A stretch of DNA of 64,000 nt from Microbacteriaceae bacterium MWH-Ta3 (GCA_003053925.1 QBKD01000001.1:248001-312000); one strand, 5' to 3'; shown: positions 37,455 through 46,576, counted from the first letter of the stretch. Made by a program: numbers and translations. Notes: a model not told the origin generated them from the sequence alone.

Positions 37455-38566
37455 TATCGGGCCTTTCGTGAATAGAACGGGAGGGTTACTACGGTTGCAG
37501 GGATTGCGGTGCCACGGACATCAATGGCAAGTTGTGTGCCGATCTCGGCATATCGAGGCTCGACCAACGCGAATGCGATGGGGTACCCCAACGTGGGCGA
37601 CAGCGCGCCACTTGTGACCTCACCGACCGTCTGGTCGCCCGACAGAACCGCGTAGCCGGCGCGGCCAGCGCGCTTTCCTTCGGACTGCAGCCCGACGAGA
37701 ACAGCGGCATTCGCCGGCATGGGCGCTTCGACGCCTTCGCGGCCCACAAAGCTGCCCTTGCTGAGGTCGACGACGCGAGCCGCGCCCACCTGGGCGGGCT
37801 TGAGTTCCGTGGTGAGCTCGTGACCATACAGGGGCATTCCTGCCTCGAGTCGCAGAGTGTCGCGACAGGCCAGTCCGCAAGGGACCAGTCCGTGTGCAGC
37901 GCCTGCGTCTACGGTTGCTGCCCACAACTCGGCAGCATGCGTCGCGGCGATGTACAGCTCGAAGCCGTCCTCGCCGGTGTATCCCGTGCGCGCAACGATG
38001 ACGTCTTCGCCACGGAAATCGCCGCTCTGGCATCGGTAGTATCCCAGGGCGCCGAGGTCAGTCGTGGTGAAACCAGCAATTGCGGCAACGATGGCGGGGG
38101 CAGCTGGACCCTGCACGGCGATAAGTGCAACGGTGTCGGATTTGTCCTCGACGACCGCGGTGAATCCCTTCGCGCGTTCCGCGATGGCCTCGGCCGCAAC
38201 GAAACGATTGCCCGCGTTGGCGACGACCATGAATTCTTCGTCGCCCAGGCGATACACCACGAGGTCATCGAGGATGCCGCCCTCGGTGTTCAACAGCAGC
38301 GAGTATTTCGCGCGACCGATCGGAATCGTCGACAGCGTGCCCGCAAGGGCATAATCCAGCGCGGCACCCGCTTCGGGACCGGTCACATAGATTTCGGCCA
38401 TGTGTGAGAGGTCGAAGATTCCCGCAGCATCGCGAACGGCGTGGTGCTCGGCAAGATCGGAACTGTAGCGAACGGGCATCAGCCAGCCCGCAAAATCGGT
38501 AAACGAAGCGCCGGCAGCCTGATGAACAGCGTTCAACGGCGACAAGCGTTGTGCAGTGTCGGACAC
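37454..38566 (-). CDS. gcvT: Glycine cleavage system aminomethyltransferase (T protein)
   Basis: GcvT releases ammonia and makes 5,10-methylene-tetrahydrofolate. The GTG at 38566, after CAGGAG, gives 370 residues and the usual opening (LSPLNAVHQAAGASFTDFAGW). Catalytic Asp lies in DLSHMAEI. GYTGEDGFELY and CRDTLRLEAGMPLYG are signature blocks. Longer in-frame starts would fall inside the riboswitch and were rejected. Confidence 0.96.
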   Translation of the reverse strand: MSDTAQRLSPLNAVHQAAGASFTDFAGWLMPVRYSSDLAEHHAVRDAAGIFDLSHMAEIYVTGPEAGAALDYALAGTLSTIPIGRAKYSLLLNTEGGILDDLVVYRLGDEEFMVVANAGNRFVAAEAIAERAKGFTAVVEDKSDTVALIAVQGPAAPAIVAAIAGFTTTDLGALGYYRCQSGDFRGEDVIVARTGYTGEDGFELYIAATHAAELWAATVDAGAAHGLVPCGLACRDTLRLEAGMPLYGHELTTELKPAQVGAARVVDLSKGSFVGREGVEAPMPANAAVLVGLQSEGKRAGRAGYAVLSGDQTVGEVTSGALSPTLGYPIAFALVEPRYAEIGTQLAIDVRGTAIPATVVTLPFYSRKAR

Positions 38567-38607
38567 ATGGACTCCTGAGTTCGTGGCGCGCAAAATGCGC
38601 CTGCGGA

Positions 38608-38792
38608 ACTCCCCCTCTGTCATTGGCCTGAGAGTTTCACCCCGTGGGGTTTTCACCGTCGGCGGAAGCGATGGACTGCTTCACTTTTCAGAGTGGCTAA
38701 TGCACTGCGGTACAAGGACCTGAGAGATTGGCGGGGAGGCTTGCTCCTTCGGTGATCGCGCATCCGCTGGGCGGCGGCGATCTCTCCCGCAA
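38608..38792 (-). promoter_or_regulatory. Tandem glycine riboswitch upstream of gcvT
   Basis: On the minus strand, the first aptamer starts GCGGGAGAGAT (38780-38790), contains CACCGAAGGAGCAAGC, and ends CTCTCAGGTCC. The second contains GACGGTGAAAACCCC and ends AAACTCTCAGGCC near 38620. The two CTCTCAGG closings and the two core blocks are the glycine riboswitch signature. It should turn on gcvT-gcvH-gcvP when glycine is abundant. A GGCGC..GCGCC hairpin (about 38585-38602) between it and the GTG may be the expression platform. Confidence 0.92.
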
Positions 38793-39025
38793 TGTTTTTT
38801 GGCCACGTGTTTAGTTGTGTGTTCAGCATATCCGCCAGCGGCCCGTATGACTATCCCTGCAGCCAGAAAAATGGCTGCGGGCAGAACAACCCACGCTCCA
38901 TGAAAATCGTCCTGCCCGCCTCGCCAGAAAACCACATCAGCCCGTCCCGACACGGCGTCGGTGAAAACCTGTGGATAACGAAGACGCTTCTTCCCCGCCG
39001 TGCCCATCCGCGTTGTTCACCGACG

Positions 39026-39051
39026 TTTTTCATCGTCGTTTTTCATCGTCG
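39026..39051 (+). repeat. Two tandem copies of a 13-bp unit
   Basis: TTTTTCATCGTCG occurs twice without a gap, about 40 bp before the MATE start codon. A truncated third copy (TTCG) follows. Confidence 0.8.
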
Positions 39052-39079
39052 TTCGAACTAGGGACCTCCGTGGCGCGAG

Positions 39080-39085
39080 TACGCT
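39080..39085 (+). promoter_or_regulatory. Putative -10 box of the MATE gene
   Basis: TACGCT lies eight bases before the ATG at 39094. The short GGTCAGAG between them could act as a weak ribosome-binding site or be a near-leaderless 5' end. Confidence 0.4.
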
Positions 39086-39093
39086 GGTCAGAG

Positions 39094-40524
39094 ATGAATA
39101 ATTCGAATCGCGCCGCGTCCACCACTGAGACTCCGGGCCGCAGCATAGCCAATATCGCGCTGCCCGTCAGCATTGAGTTTGTCCTGATACTGGTGCTCAA
39201 TTTTGCCAACCAAATTGTGGTGGCTACTCTGGGCGACACCGCGGTCGCAGCGGTGGGATTCGCGAACTCCATCAACCTCATCTTCAACATGACGCTCAGC
39301 GCAATCGGCGCCTCGGTCGCCATCCTGGTGGCACGGGCGTTCGGCGCCAAGCGCGAAGACCAACTTAATAATGTCGTCAGTGTTGCCCTCCTGACCGGCA
39401 CCATTATCGCCGCCGTATTCGCGCTGCCCCTTGTGATGTGGCCCAGCGAGGCGCTCAACCTGACGGGCGCAACATCCACCGTTGTGGCCGCAGGCGCCAC
39501 CTACTTGGCCATCAGCATGGCGACAGTGCCGCTGAACGTGCTCAGCGCAACGTTCTCGGGGGTCTTGCGATCCGCAAACCACGCCCGATCCCCCATGGTG
39601 GCGACAATTGCCACGGTGGCCGTCAATGTGCCACTTTCTATCGCCCTCGTTTTTGGCTGGGGTCCGCTCCCCGCGCTGGGTGTCGCGGGCGCCGCCTGGG
39701 CCGGACTCATCACGGCACTTGCCAAGGCCGGTGTGCTGTGGTGGCAAACGTTCAGCCATTTCCGCGTTGCACGGTGGGAACTTCCCGCCAGCCTTCAGGT
39801 GTGGAAAGACGTCACCGTGCCGCTGTATGTACTGGCCGCACCCATCGGAGTTCAGACACTGTTTTGGACAACGGGAAACTTCCTCTATAACGTCGTCATT
39901 AGTCAGCTGGGCGACGACGCCCTCGCAGCCACCAACCTGCTAGGCGCTCTCGAGGGCGTGTTCATCGTGGCGAGCCTGGGCCTCTTGAGCGCCACCACCG
40001 CACTGGTGGGACGTGCGGTGGGCGCCGGCGAAGGCGCGTTGGCCGAACAGTGGGTGCGCACCATTCGGCGCGTAGGGTTCTGGTCGGGCATAGCCTTTGG
40101 CGTACTTTTTGCCCTCACCGCACTGATCGTGCGACCCGTGTTCCCCACCGTGACGGACACCGTTGTCGCCTACACAATCGTGGGTGTGTTGGCAAACGCC
40201 ATCTTCCAACCGATCAAGGTGCAGAACGCGATCCACGGAGGCGGAATTCTGCCCAGCGGTGGCGATGTTCGTGGCGTCATGATTGTGGACTTCATCAGCC
40301 CGTTCCTCGTGGGCTTGCCCCTGGCATTGGTATTGGGCGTGTGGTTGCCGTACGGATTTGTCGGTGTCGTGCTTGCGCGCCTCGTAGAAGAAATCGCCAA
40401 GTACCTGCTGTTCCGTTGGCGCGCACGCCGCCTGAACTGGATCGCGCTGGCGAAAACTCCCACCATCGAAATGTCGATCATTCCCGACGAGGACGACCCG
40501 CGCAACGCTCTGGGCCAAGCCTAA
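39094..40524 (+). CDS. MATE family efflux transporter
   Basis: The 476-residue protein has about twelve membrane segments in two homologous halves, typical of MatE cation-coupled exporters (NorM/DinF type). Segments such as NFANQIVVATLGDTAVAAVG near the N-terminus and ISQLGDDALAATNLLGALEG at the start of the second half are the recurring MATE pattern. The start at 39094 removes a poorly conserved upstream extension. Substrate unknown; drugs or organic cations are usual. Confidence 0.9.
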   Translation: MNNSNRAASTTETPGRSIANIALPVSIEFVLILVLNFANQIVVATLGDTAVAAVGFANSINLIFNMTLSAIGASVAILVARAFGAKREDQLNNVVSVALLTGTIIAAVFALPLVMWPSEALNLTGATSTVVAAGATYLAISMATVPLNVLSATFSGVLRSANHARSPMVATIATVAVNVPLSIALVFGWGPLPALGVAGAAWAGLITALAKAGVLWWQTFSHFRVARWELPASLQVWKDVTVPLYVLAAPIGVQTLFWTTGNFLYNVVISQLGDDALAATNLLGALEGVFIVASLGLLSATTALVGRAVGAGEGALAEQWVRTIRRVGFWSGIAFGVLFALTALIVRPVFPTVTDTVVAYTIVGVLANAIFQPIKVQNAIHGGGILPSGGDVRGVMIVDFISPFLVGLPLALVLGVWLPYGFVGVVLARLVEEIAKYLLFRWRARRLNWIALAKTPTIEMSIIPDEDDPRNALGQA

Positions 40525-40528
40525 ATTT

Positions 40529-40756
40529 CTAGAGGGTGGGGCCTACAAAAAAATGCCACCCAAACCACCACCAGGCCGCGATCAGGCCAATGCGTGCCAT
40601 GCGCGTGTGCATGACGTGGTCAAGCATGTCGAAAAGAGGTGCAATGAACTCGGGCCGCCGGCGTGCCACGAATTCCACCATGACCGCGATGGCGATGATG
40701 ACCCAGTACCCCACAACAGTGAACCAATAGGCTTCCACATTGACGATTGCGGTCAT
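40529..40756 (-). CDS. Small membrane protein, family not recognised
   Basis: This 75-residue protein has two hydrophobic segments (about 8-27 and 52-70) separated by a basic loop with ARRRPEF and ending in WWWFGWHFFVG. The ATG overlaps the preceding membrane-protein stop as ATGA, so it is the third gene of a coupled unit. It is convergent with the MATE gene, 4 bp away. I do not recognise a function; similar short two-segment proteins exist in Microbacteriaceae. Confidence 0.7.
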   Translation of the reverse strand: MTAIVNVEAYWFTVVGYWVIIAIAVMVEFVARRRPEFIAPLFDMLDHVMHTRMARIGLIAAWWWFGWHFFVGPTL

Positions 40757-41355
40757 TGCGAACCTCGTACGCCGCGTACCCGAATGAGCGCTAGCCCGGC
40801 GACGACCCACACAATGACAAAGAACGTACGACCCGCGGTATCGCCCACCACCGGGTCGAGCAGAACGGAAATAGTGGGGAAGGCATCGTCGAAACCGGGC
40901 AGTGTATTACTCAGGATGTAGGCGAAGGCCTCCCACAGACAAAACAGCGCCCCCACCAGGCTAAAGAGCGTCGATGATCGCGCGTATGCCCGGTCTGGCC
41001 GTCGGTCGCGATCGGGCGTGGCTGGCCAGGCAAGAATCGCCACGGCGACGCCCACCATCACCATCGTGACCATCACCACGATTCCGTGACGCGGTGCCAC
41101 GATAAGCAGAGCAGCCACCACAGCCGCGCTCATCACTATGGTGGTGCGACGCAGCATGACGGGCCGTCGAACGAGAGCGATGCGGCCACCCGAGAGCGTG
41201 TCGGCGACAAGGACCGCAAGCAATGCCACAAAAATTCCGCCGTCTATCCAGGCACCCCGCCACAGTTGGAAAACCGCCATGATCGACAACACGCCCAGCC
41301 ATAAAAGTTCGCGCCGCGTCCACCGAATCCGAGGCACCGAATCGGCGGTGCTCAT
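40753..41355 (-). CDS. Membrane protein, family not recognised
   Basis: The 200-residue protein has about six hydrophobic segments (for example LGVLSIMAVFQLW, IFVALLAVLVADTL, VVAALLIVA, MVMVGVAVAILAW, LFSLVGALFCLWEAFAYIL and FFVIVWVVAGLALI). A basic stretch DRDRRPDRAYARS lies in the middle loop. It overlaps both neighbours by 4 bp (ATGA), so all three are translated together. No catalytic motif is visible. Confidence 0.75.
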   Translation of the reverse strand: MSTADSVPRIRWTRRELLWLGVLSIMAVFQLWRGAWIDGGIFVALLAVLVADTLSGGRIALVRRPVMLRRTTIVMSAAVVAALLIVAPRHGIVVMVTMVMVGVAVAILAWPATPDRDRRPDRAYARSSTLFSLVGALFCLWEAFAYILSNTLPGFDDAFPTISVLLDPVVGDTAGRTFFVIVWVVAGLALIRVRGVRGSQ

Positions 41356-41717
41356 GGCCGCGCCCAGCCCGATTCGGCGAGCTCGACAAACTTTGCCTCG
41401 ATCAGTTCTCGAATGATGTCGATGTCAAGTGGCGCATCCACGGGATGCTGAATGGTCCCCTTATTGCCGGCCAGGGCCGCGGCACTCGCTACCCGACCCC
41501 GCACGCTGCCGGAATGGGGGAAGTACGACACGTGCTTCTTAAACCCGGCGATACCCGCAATCACCTTGCCGCCCACGCGAAACCCCGGCATTCCGTACGA
41601 GATCACCTGTTCGGCCTCGGGAATTATCGCCACGATTCGGCGACGCATCTCGTGCAGTGTCTCGCGCTGAGGCGCGGGCTGCGCCTCGATGTAGGCGTCG
41701 ACGTCGGCGGTACTCAT
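41352..41717 (-). CDS. DUF1801 family protein (YdhG-like)
   Basis: This 121-residue protein matches the DUF1801/YdhG fold, with MRRRIVAIIPEAEQVISYGMPGF and HVSYFPHSGSV. Some relatives (Fra/YdhG) are proposed iron chaperones; others are uncharacterised. It is the first gene of a three-gene unit with two membrane proteins, coupled by an ATGA overlap. Confidence 0.85.
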   Translation of the reverse strand: MSTADVDAYIEAQPAPQRETLHEMRRRIVAIIPEAEQVISYGMPGFRVGGKVIAGIAGFKKHVSYFPHSGSVRGRVASAAALAGNKGTIQHPVDAPLDIDIIRELIEAKFVELAESGWARP

Positions 41718-41799
41718 GAGGAAACTCTACGACGGTCGCGCCTCGACAAGATTATTCGCACCCGAATAAACTGGTGTTTTCGCCGACGAAAGGACTGCC

Positions 41800-42780
<981 letters not shown>

Positions 42781-42787
42781 TCCAGGC

Positions 42788-43327
42788 TCAGTGGCCTACC
42801 GCTCCGTACTGCACTCCTGCGGCCTCGAGGCCGGCCTGGACTTCGTCGGAGATTTGATCGGCCGAACGACCCGTGCCCGGCTCGGCGCCATTCAGGTCCC
42901 ACTCGTTATACGTACCGTGCAGCGCACGAGGCACCGTGACTCGGAAACCCGCCTCGAGCGCGCCCAAGGCTGTCGCCTGCAGGCACATTTCGGACTGAAC
43001 ACCGACGATCACGAGGTGGTCAACACCGCGGGCCTTGAGTTGTGTCGCTAACTCTGGGTTCGACTCAAACGTGTTCTGAACAGTCTTGCGGACGACGATT
43101 TCTCCGTCAGCGGCGGGAAACAGAAGCTCCCAGCCCGGGCTGAACGGTTCGTCAATATCGCCCGCCGGGCCATCATTCTGCACGTGAACGATTACATCAC
43201 CGTGCTGACGGGCATCGGCAATGGCCGACTCAACGCGAAGGCCAAGTTCCGTGGCATCAGCCACGGGCCAGGGACCAACGAACATGTTCTGCTGCACATC
43301 GACAACAATCAAGGCGTTTGCGCTCAT
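42788..43327 (-). CDS. Isochorismatase-like cysteine hydrolase
   Basis: The 179-residue protein has the cysteine hydrolase triad: Asp in IVVDVQQNM (residue 9), Lys in VVRKTVQNTFE, and Cys in SEMCLQATALGALEAG. Such enzymes hydrolyse amides like nicotinamide, ureido compounds or N-carbamoylsarcosine. It lies 7 bp after the SRPBCC gene and probably shares its transcript. Substrate not assignable. Confidence 0.88.
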   Translation of the reverse strand: MSANALIVVDVQQNMFVGPWPVADATELGLRVESAIADARQHGDVIVHVQNDGPAGDIDEPFSPGWELLFPAADGEIVVRKTVQNTFESNPELATQLKARGVDHLVIVGVQSEMCLQATALGALEAGFRVTVPRALHGTYNEWDLNGAEPGTGRSADQISDEVQAGLEAAGVQYGAVGH

Positions 43328-43334
43328 GTCGGTC

Positions 43335-43799
43335 CTATCCCAGGTAGTTTTCGAGCGAATCGAAGTACGAGTCCATGCCCTGGCGGCTCAGTTCGGCCTG
43401 CTCGTCGGGCATCTCACCGTACTGCGCGAAACGCACCCACGAACGATCGCCACGCGACTCGAAATCAATGACGATGCGGTGCGCGGGAGCGTTGTCGTCA
43501 CGGGCAATAAATTCGGCTTCGTCTTGCGAGTACGACAACGAATGCACCAGATGGACCTCGGGTTCAACAATGCTGTAGCGGCCCCAGAAATACGCCACCA
43601 TATCGTTCATCGGCACGTCAACGGCGATAGCCCATCGACCGCCCACCTGCGTTTCCGAGGTTGCCGATCCCGGCACGACCGACAGTGCGGTGGGGCTGTA
43701 CCAGTGCTCAAGTTCGGCGGCGTTGGTCCAGGCCGACCACAGACGGGATACGGGATGTGGGTACTCGCGCTCGACAGAGTACAGGAATCGTTCAGACAT
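43335..43799 (-). CDS. SRPBCC (AHSA1-like) domain protein
   Basis: This 154-residue protein has a START-like fold, opening with a SVEREYPHPVSRLWSAWTNAAELEHW block and ending with WVRFAQYGE and a C-terminal helix. AHSA1-like members bind hydrophobic ligands or act as stress cofactors. A TAGGCT box is six bases before the ATG, which suggests a leaderless mRNA. It precedes the isochorismatase-like gene. Confidence 0.85.
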   Translation of the reverse strand: MSERFLYSVEREYPHPVSRLWSAWTNAAELEHWYSPTALSVVPGSATSETQVGGRWAIAVDVPMNDMVAYFWGRYSIVEPEVHLVHSLSYSQDEAEFIARDDNAPAHRIVIDFESRGDRSWVRFAQYGEMPDEQAELSRQGMDSYFDSLENYLG

Positions 43800-43805
43800 G
43801 GCGAT

Positions 43806-43811
43806 AGCCTA
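43806..43811 (-). promoter_or_regulatory. Putative -10 box of the SRPBCC/isochorismatase unit
   Basis: TAGGCT on the minus strand is exactly six bases before the ATG at 43799, as at coaD. Confidence 0.45.
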
Positions 43812-43827
43812 GGCCACATTATCGACG

Positions 43828-43865
43828 AAACGCGCGGTGTGAGCCGAAGCCCACACCGCGCGTTT
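43828..43865. terminator. Bidirectional terminator between the LAETG gene and the SRPBCC gene
   Basis: A perfect stem AAACGCGCGGTGTG / CACACCGCGCGTTT (14 bp) with a 10-nt loop. It lies just beyond the stop of the LAETG gene on the minus strand, in front of the SRPBCC promoter. Confidence 0.65.
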
Positions 43866-43874
43866 ACTGTTCAA

Positions 43875-44840
43875 TTACGAGTTGCGACGCATGCGCGTAA
43901 CCGCAATGCCCGCTGCGGCCATTGCGAATGCAAGAGCTGCGGTGCCCACGAGACCAGCATCAACGCCGGTCTCGGCAAGCGCCTCTTCCTCGACAGCAAT
44001 GTCCGTTGCAGCCGGAACGTAAATCAGGGACTCGGCGTAGAAGTTTACGTCGTTGTACGTGAACGGAACAGAGCCACTGTGGGTGCCCTCAATGTCTGTC
44101 ACATCGGCAGCGAAGAAGCCCGTCAAATGTTCACTCTGGAACCAGCCCATACCGCTCGAATCGAAGGCCAGGCTCGCGTTCGCCTCACCGCTTACGTCGT
44201 TCCAGGTGGAGTCAATGAGCGTCATCGCACCTGTCTCAGCGTCAATCGAATACAGATCCTGGGTGTCCCACCACACACCGTAGAGAACATTGGTGATGGG
44301 GTTAAACGCGAAGGAGTAGAACGCGGGCGACACATCGTCGCCGTCGTTGAAGTGCCCGATGAAGCTCGCGTCGCCTGTCGCGAGATCGAGGCTGAAGAGT
44401 TCTGAATCAGAACTCACAAATGCGTTACCGTCGGCATCAATCGCGACAGCGTACTGATTCACGCCCAAATCGTTGCGCAAATCGGTTACTGGACCGACGG
44501 CGGCGACAATTCCCGTATCGGGGTCAATCGTGCTGAGCTGCGGGAAGCCGTCAATGCCGTGGTTCCAGTCGACCGCATAGATCAAGCCATCAGCCGGGTT
44601 GTACGCACCCTGGGACCAACACTGATTGGTGGTCTGCTCGCCGATGGGTGTGACAATACCGGTCGCAGTGTCAACCTGACCGAGCGCGTACGGGAACGAA
44701 TCATCACACGTCAGTACCATCAAGCGGTCGCCGTCGTTGGGCAGACCCACTTCGCCGACAGCCGACGCACCGAGCGTCGAGATCGAGACCAGCGCTGCGG
44801 CGGCGAGCGCGGCAGCAGAAATTTTTACAGAGTTTCGCAT
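43875..44840 (-). CDS. Secreted, sortase-anchored surface protein (LAETG motif)
   Basis: The ATG at 44840, five bases after GAAAGG, gives 321 residues. A signal peptide covers about 1-29. The ectodomain has repeats typical of a beta-propeller: LGQVDTATGIVTPIGE, STIDPDTGIVAAVGP, FSLDLATGDASFIGHF and YSIDAETGAMTLID. The C-terminus is a sorting signal: ALAETGVDAG, a hydrophobic segment of about 20 residues, and RMRRNS. LAxTG is the pattern used by class E sortases of Actinobacteria. Function unknown; a surface-exposed binding or adhesive role is likely. Confidence 0.82.
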   Translation of the reverse strand: MRNSVKISAAALAAAALVSISTLGASAVGEVGLPNDGDRLMVLTCDDSFPYALGQVDTATGIVTPIGEQTTNQCWSQGAYNPADGLIYAVDWNHGIDGFPQLSTIDPDTGIVAAVGPVTDLRNDLGVNQYAVAIDADGNAFVSSDSELFSLDLATGDASFIGHFNDGDDVSPAFYSFAFNPITNVLYGVWWDTQDLYSIDAETGAMTLIDSTWNDVSGEANASLAFDSSGMGWFQSEHLTGFFAADVTDIEGTHSGSVPFTYNDVNFYAESLIYVPAATDIAVEEEALAETGVDAGLVGTAALAFAMAAAGIAVTRMRRNS

Positions 44841-44981
44841 GTGCACCTTTCGGTTGGGGGAATTCGAATGCCGTGGTTGCCGAAAAACAACGACCTAATC
44901 GGCTTAAGTCTTTACACTATCCCAACTCGACCGCACTCGTTGCTCCGAATTGACTCCATCTCCATCAAAGACATTGGCCGT

Positions 44982-45419
44982 CTATGGAGTGATGATGCGC
45001 GGGTTCTCGTCGTCAAGCCCGTCCCGAAGCTCGACGCTGGTCCACTGCAACGGCGCTTCAGCAAACACGGGCTCGAGAATCTCCCACATTGCCGCGCTAT
45101 CAGTGCCCGAAAAATACAAGTCATACTGATAGTTACCGATGTCGTTTCCGTCAATCCACCCGACACCAGCGACTTGCAATGCCGCGTCTGCGGCGAGCTC
45201 ATACTCGATCATTGCGCCAAGAACCTCGAGGTCGAACCGATCGTTCCTATCGGCAAAGGTGACGACCACCCATGCATCCGCTTCTTCCATGACCTGTGCG
45301 CTTTCTCTCGGTGGCACCATGACACAACCTGCGAGACCAGCGAGCGACACGCTCACCCCCAATGCGACGATGAAATTGCGCAACCATTTCGTCGTGGTTA
45401 AAGTGGGCTGTTTGTCCAT
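44982..45419 (-). CDS. Putative lipoprotein, family not recognised
   Basis: The 145-residue protein begins with a signal sequence ending in the lipobox GLAGC (Cys near residue 32), indicating a lipid anchor on the outer face. The rest is acidic, with segments VVVTFADRNDRF and DIGNYQYDLYFSGTDS. No known domain was recognised. It lies upstream of the LAETG gene on the same strand with a 141-bp gap, and a 20-bp palindrome sits just before its start. Confidence 0.7.
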   Translation of the reverse strand: MDKQPTLTTTKWLRNFIVALGVSVSLAGLAGCVMVPPRESAQVMEEADAWVVVTFADRNDRFDLEVLGAMIEYELAADAALQVAGVGWIDGNDIGNYQYDLYFSGTDSAAMWEILEPVFAEAPLQWTSVELRDGLDDENPRIITP

Positions 45420-45442
45420 TACGCCTCCTCGCGATGACTGAG

Positions 45443-45462
45443 CATAACATCGTGATGTTATG
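45443..45462. promoter_or_regulatory. 20-bp palindrome upstream of the lipoprotein gene
   Basis: CATAACATC-GT-GATGTTATG is a perfect inverted repeat with 9-bp arms and a 2-bp centre. It lies 24 bp upstream of the lipoprotein ATG and 22 bp after the ychF stop. The AT-rich arms and tiny centre fit an operator better than a terminator. Confidence 0.6.
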
Positions 45463-45484
45463 TCAGAGAACGCAGACGGCAGGA

Positions 45485-46558
45485 CTACACGTTGAAGCGG
45501 AACTCCACGACGTCGCCGTCCTGCATCACGTAATCCTTGCCCTCGATTCGGGCCTTGCCCTTTGCGCGGGCCTCGGCAACGCTGCCGGCGTCCACCAGGT
45601 CTTGGAACCCAATGACTTCGGCCTTAATGAATCCCTTTTCGAAATCGGTGTGAATCACACCGGCGGCCTGCGGCGCCTTCCAGCCCTTGCCAATGGTCCA
45701 GGCACGCGCCTCTTTGGGGCCGGCGGTGAGATACGTCTGCAGTCCCAACGTGTCAAATCCGATACGCGCAAGCTGGTCTAGCCCGCTTTCGGTCTGGCCG
45801 GTGGATGCCAACAGTTCCGCGGCGTCGGCTGGGTCCAGATCGATGAGCTCGCTTTCGACCTTGGCGTCGAGGAATACGGCCTTGGCGGGGGCGACGATTG
45901 CGGCAAGTTCCGCCATCCGCGCCTCGTTGGTCAACACGCTTTCATCGACATTGAAGATGAAGAGGGTGGGTTTTGCCGTGAGCAAGCCCAGCTCGCGCAA
46001 CGGCACGGTGTCGAAACCTGCGGCGATCAAAGTCGTGCCCTGCTCGAGAATTCCGCGTGCGGCCTGGGCTGCGGTCAAGACTTCGGGGTCCATCTTCTTG
46101 CCCTTGACTTCTTTTTCGTATCGCACGATGGCCTTGTCCAGGGTTTCCATGTCGGCCAGGATCAGCTCGGTGTTGATGGTCTCAAGGTCGTCGGCGGGGT
46201 CCACCTTGCCATTTACGTGCACGACATCACCGTCCACGAATCCGCGAACCACCTGCGCGATGGCATCGGCTTCACGAATGTTGGCGAGGAACTTGTTGCC
46301 CAGGCCTTCGCCTTCGGATGCGCCCTTGACGATTCCCGCAATATCAACGAAGGATACGGGTGCGGGCAACAGGCGCTCGGAACCGAAGATGTCCGCCAGG
46401 ACCTGCAGACGCGGGTCGGGCAAATTGACGACACCGACGTTCGGTTCGATGGTGGCGAACGGGTAGTTCGCTGCCAAAACATTGTTGCGCGTCAGCGCAT
46501 TGAACAGGGTCGACTTGCCGACATTCGGGAGACCGACGATTCCAATAGTAAGAGCCAC
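45485..46558 (-). CDS. ychF: Redox-regulated ATPase/GTPase YchF (OLA1)
   Basis: The 357-residue P-loop protein has GIVGLPNVGKSTLFNALT at the start, DIAGIVKGASEGEGLGNKFL, and an ATP-specific NVDE motif in place of NKxD. The C-terminal TGS-like domain ends VMQDGDVVEFRFNV. YchF binds ribosomes and modulates stress responses. The start is a GTG with a TAGACT box eight bases upstream. Confidence 0.95.
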   Translation of the reverse strand: MALTIGIVGLPNVGKSTLFNALTRNNVLAANYPFATIEPNVGVVNLPDPRLQVLADIFGSERLLPAPVSFVDIAGIVKGASEGEGLGNKFLANIREADAIAQVVRGFVDGDVVHVNGKVDPADDLETINTELILADMETLDKAIVRYEKEVKGKKMDPEVLTAAQAARGILEQGTTLIAAGFDTVPLRELGLLTAKPTLFIFNVDESVLTNEARMAELAAIVAPAKAVFLDAKVESELIDLDPADAAELLASTGQTESGLDQLARIGFDTLGLQTYLTAGPKEARAWTIGKGWKAPQAAGVIHTDFEKGFIKAEVIGFQDLVDAGSVAEARAKGKARIEGKDYVMQDGDVVEFRFNV

Positions 46559-46566
46559 AATCGACG

Positions 46567-46572
46567 AGTCTA
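46567..46572 (-). promoter_or_regulatory. Putative -10 box of ychF
   Basis: TAGACT on the minus strand lies eight bases before the GTG at 46558. Confidence 0.35.
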
Positions 46573-46576
46573 CCCG

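Larger units (their letters stand above)
38793..39093. other. Divergent promoter region between gcvT riboswitch and MATE gene
   Basis: These 300 bp contain no convincing gene. A hairpin GCAGCCA/TGGCTGC (38859-38878), a tandem 13-bp repeat (39026-39051) and the MATE -10 box are the visible elements. A weak minus-strand frame with one hydrophobic segment runs into the riboswitch and is not believed. Confidence 0.6.

Noticed and set aside
38681-39007. A minus-strand frame with one hydrophobic segment upstream of gcvT
   Set aside because: Its last 110 bp lie within the glycine riboswitch, there is no ribosome-binding site, and the C-terminal part looks random.
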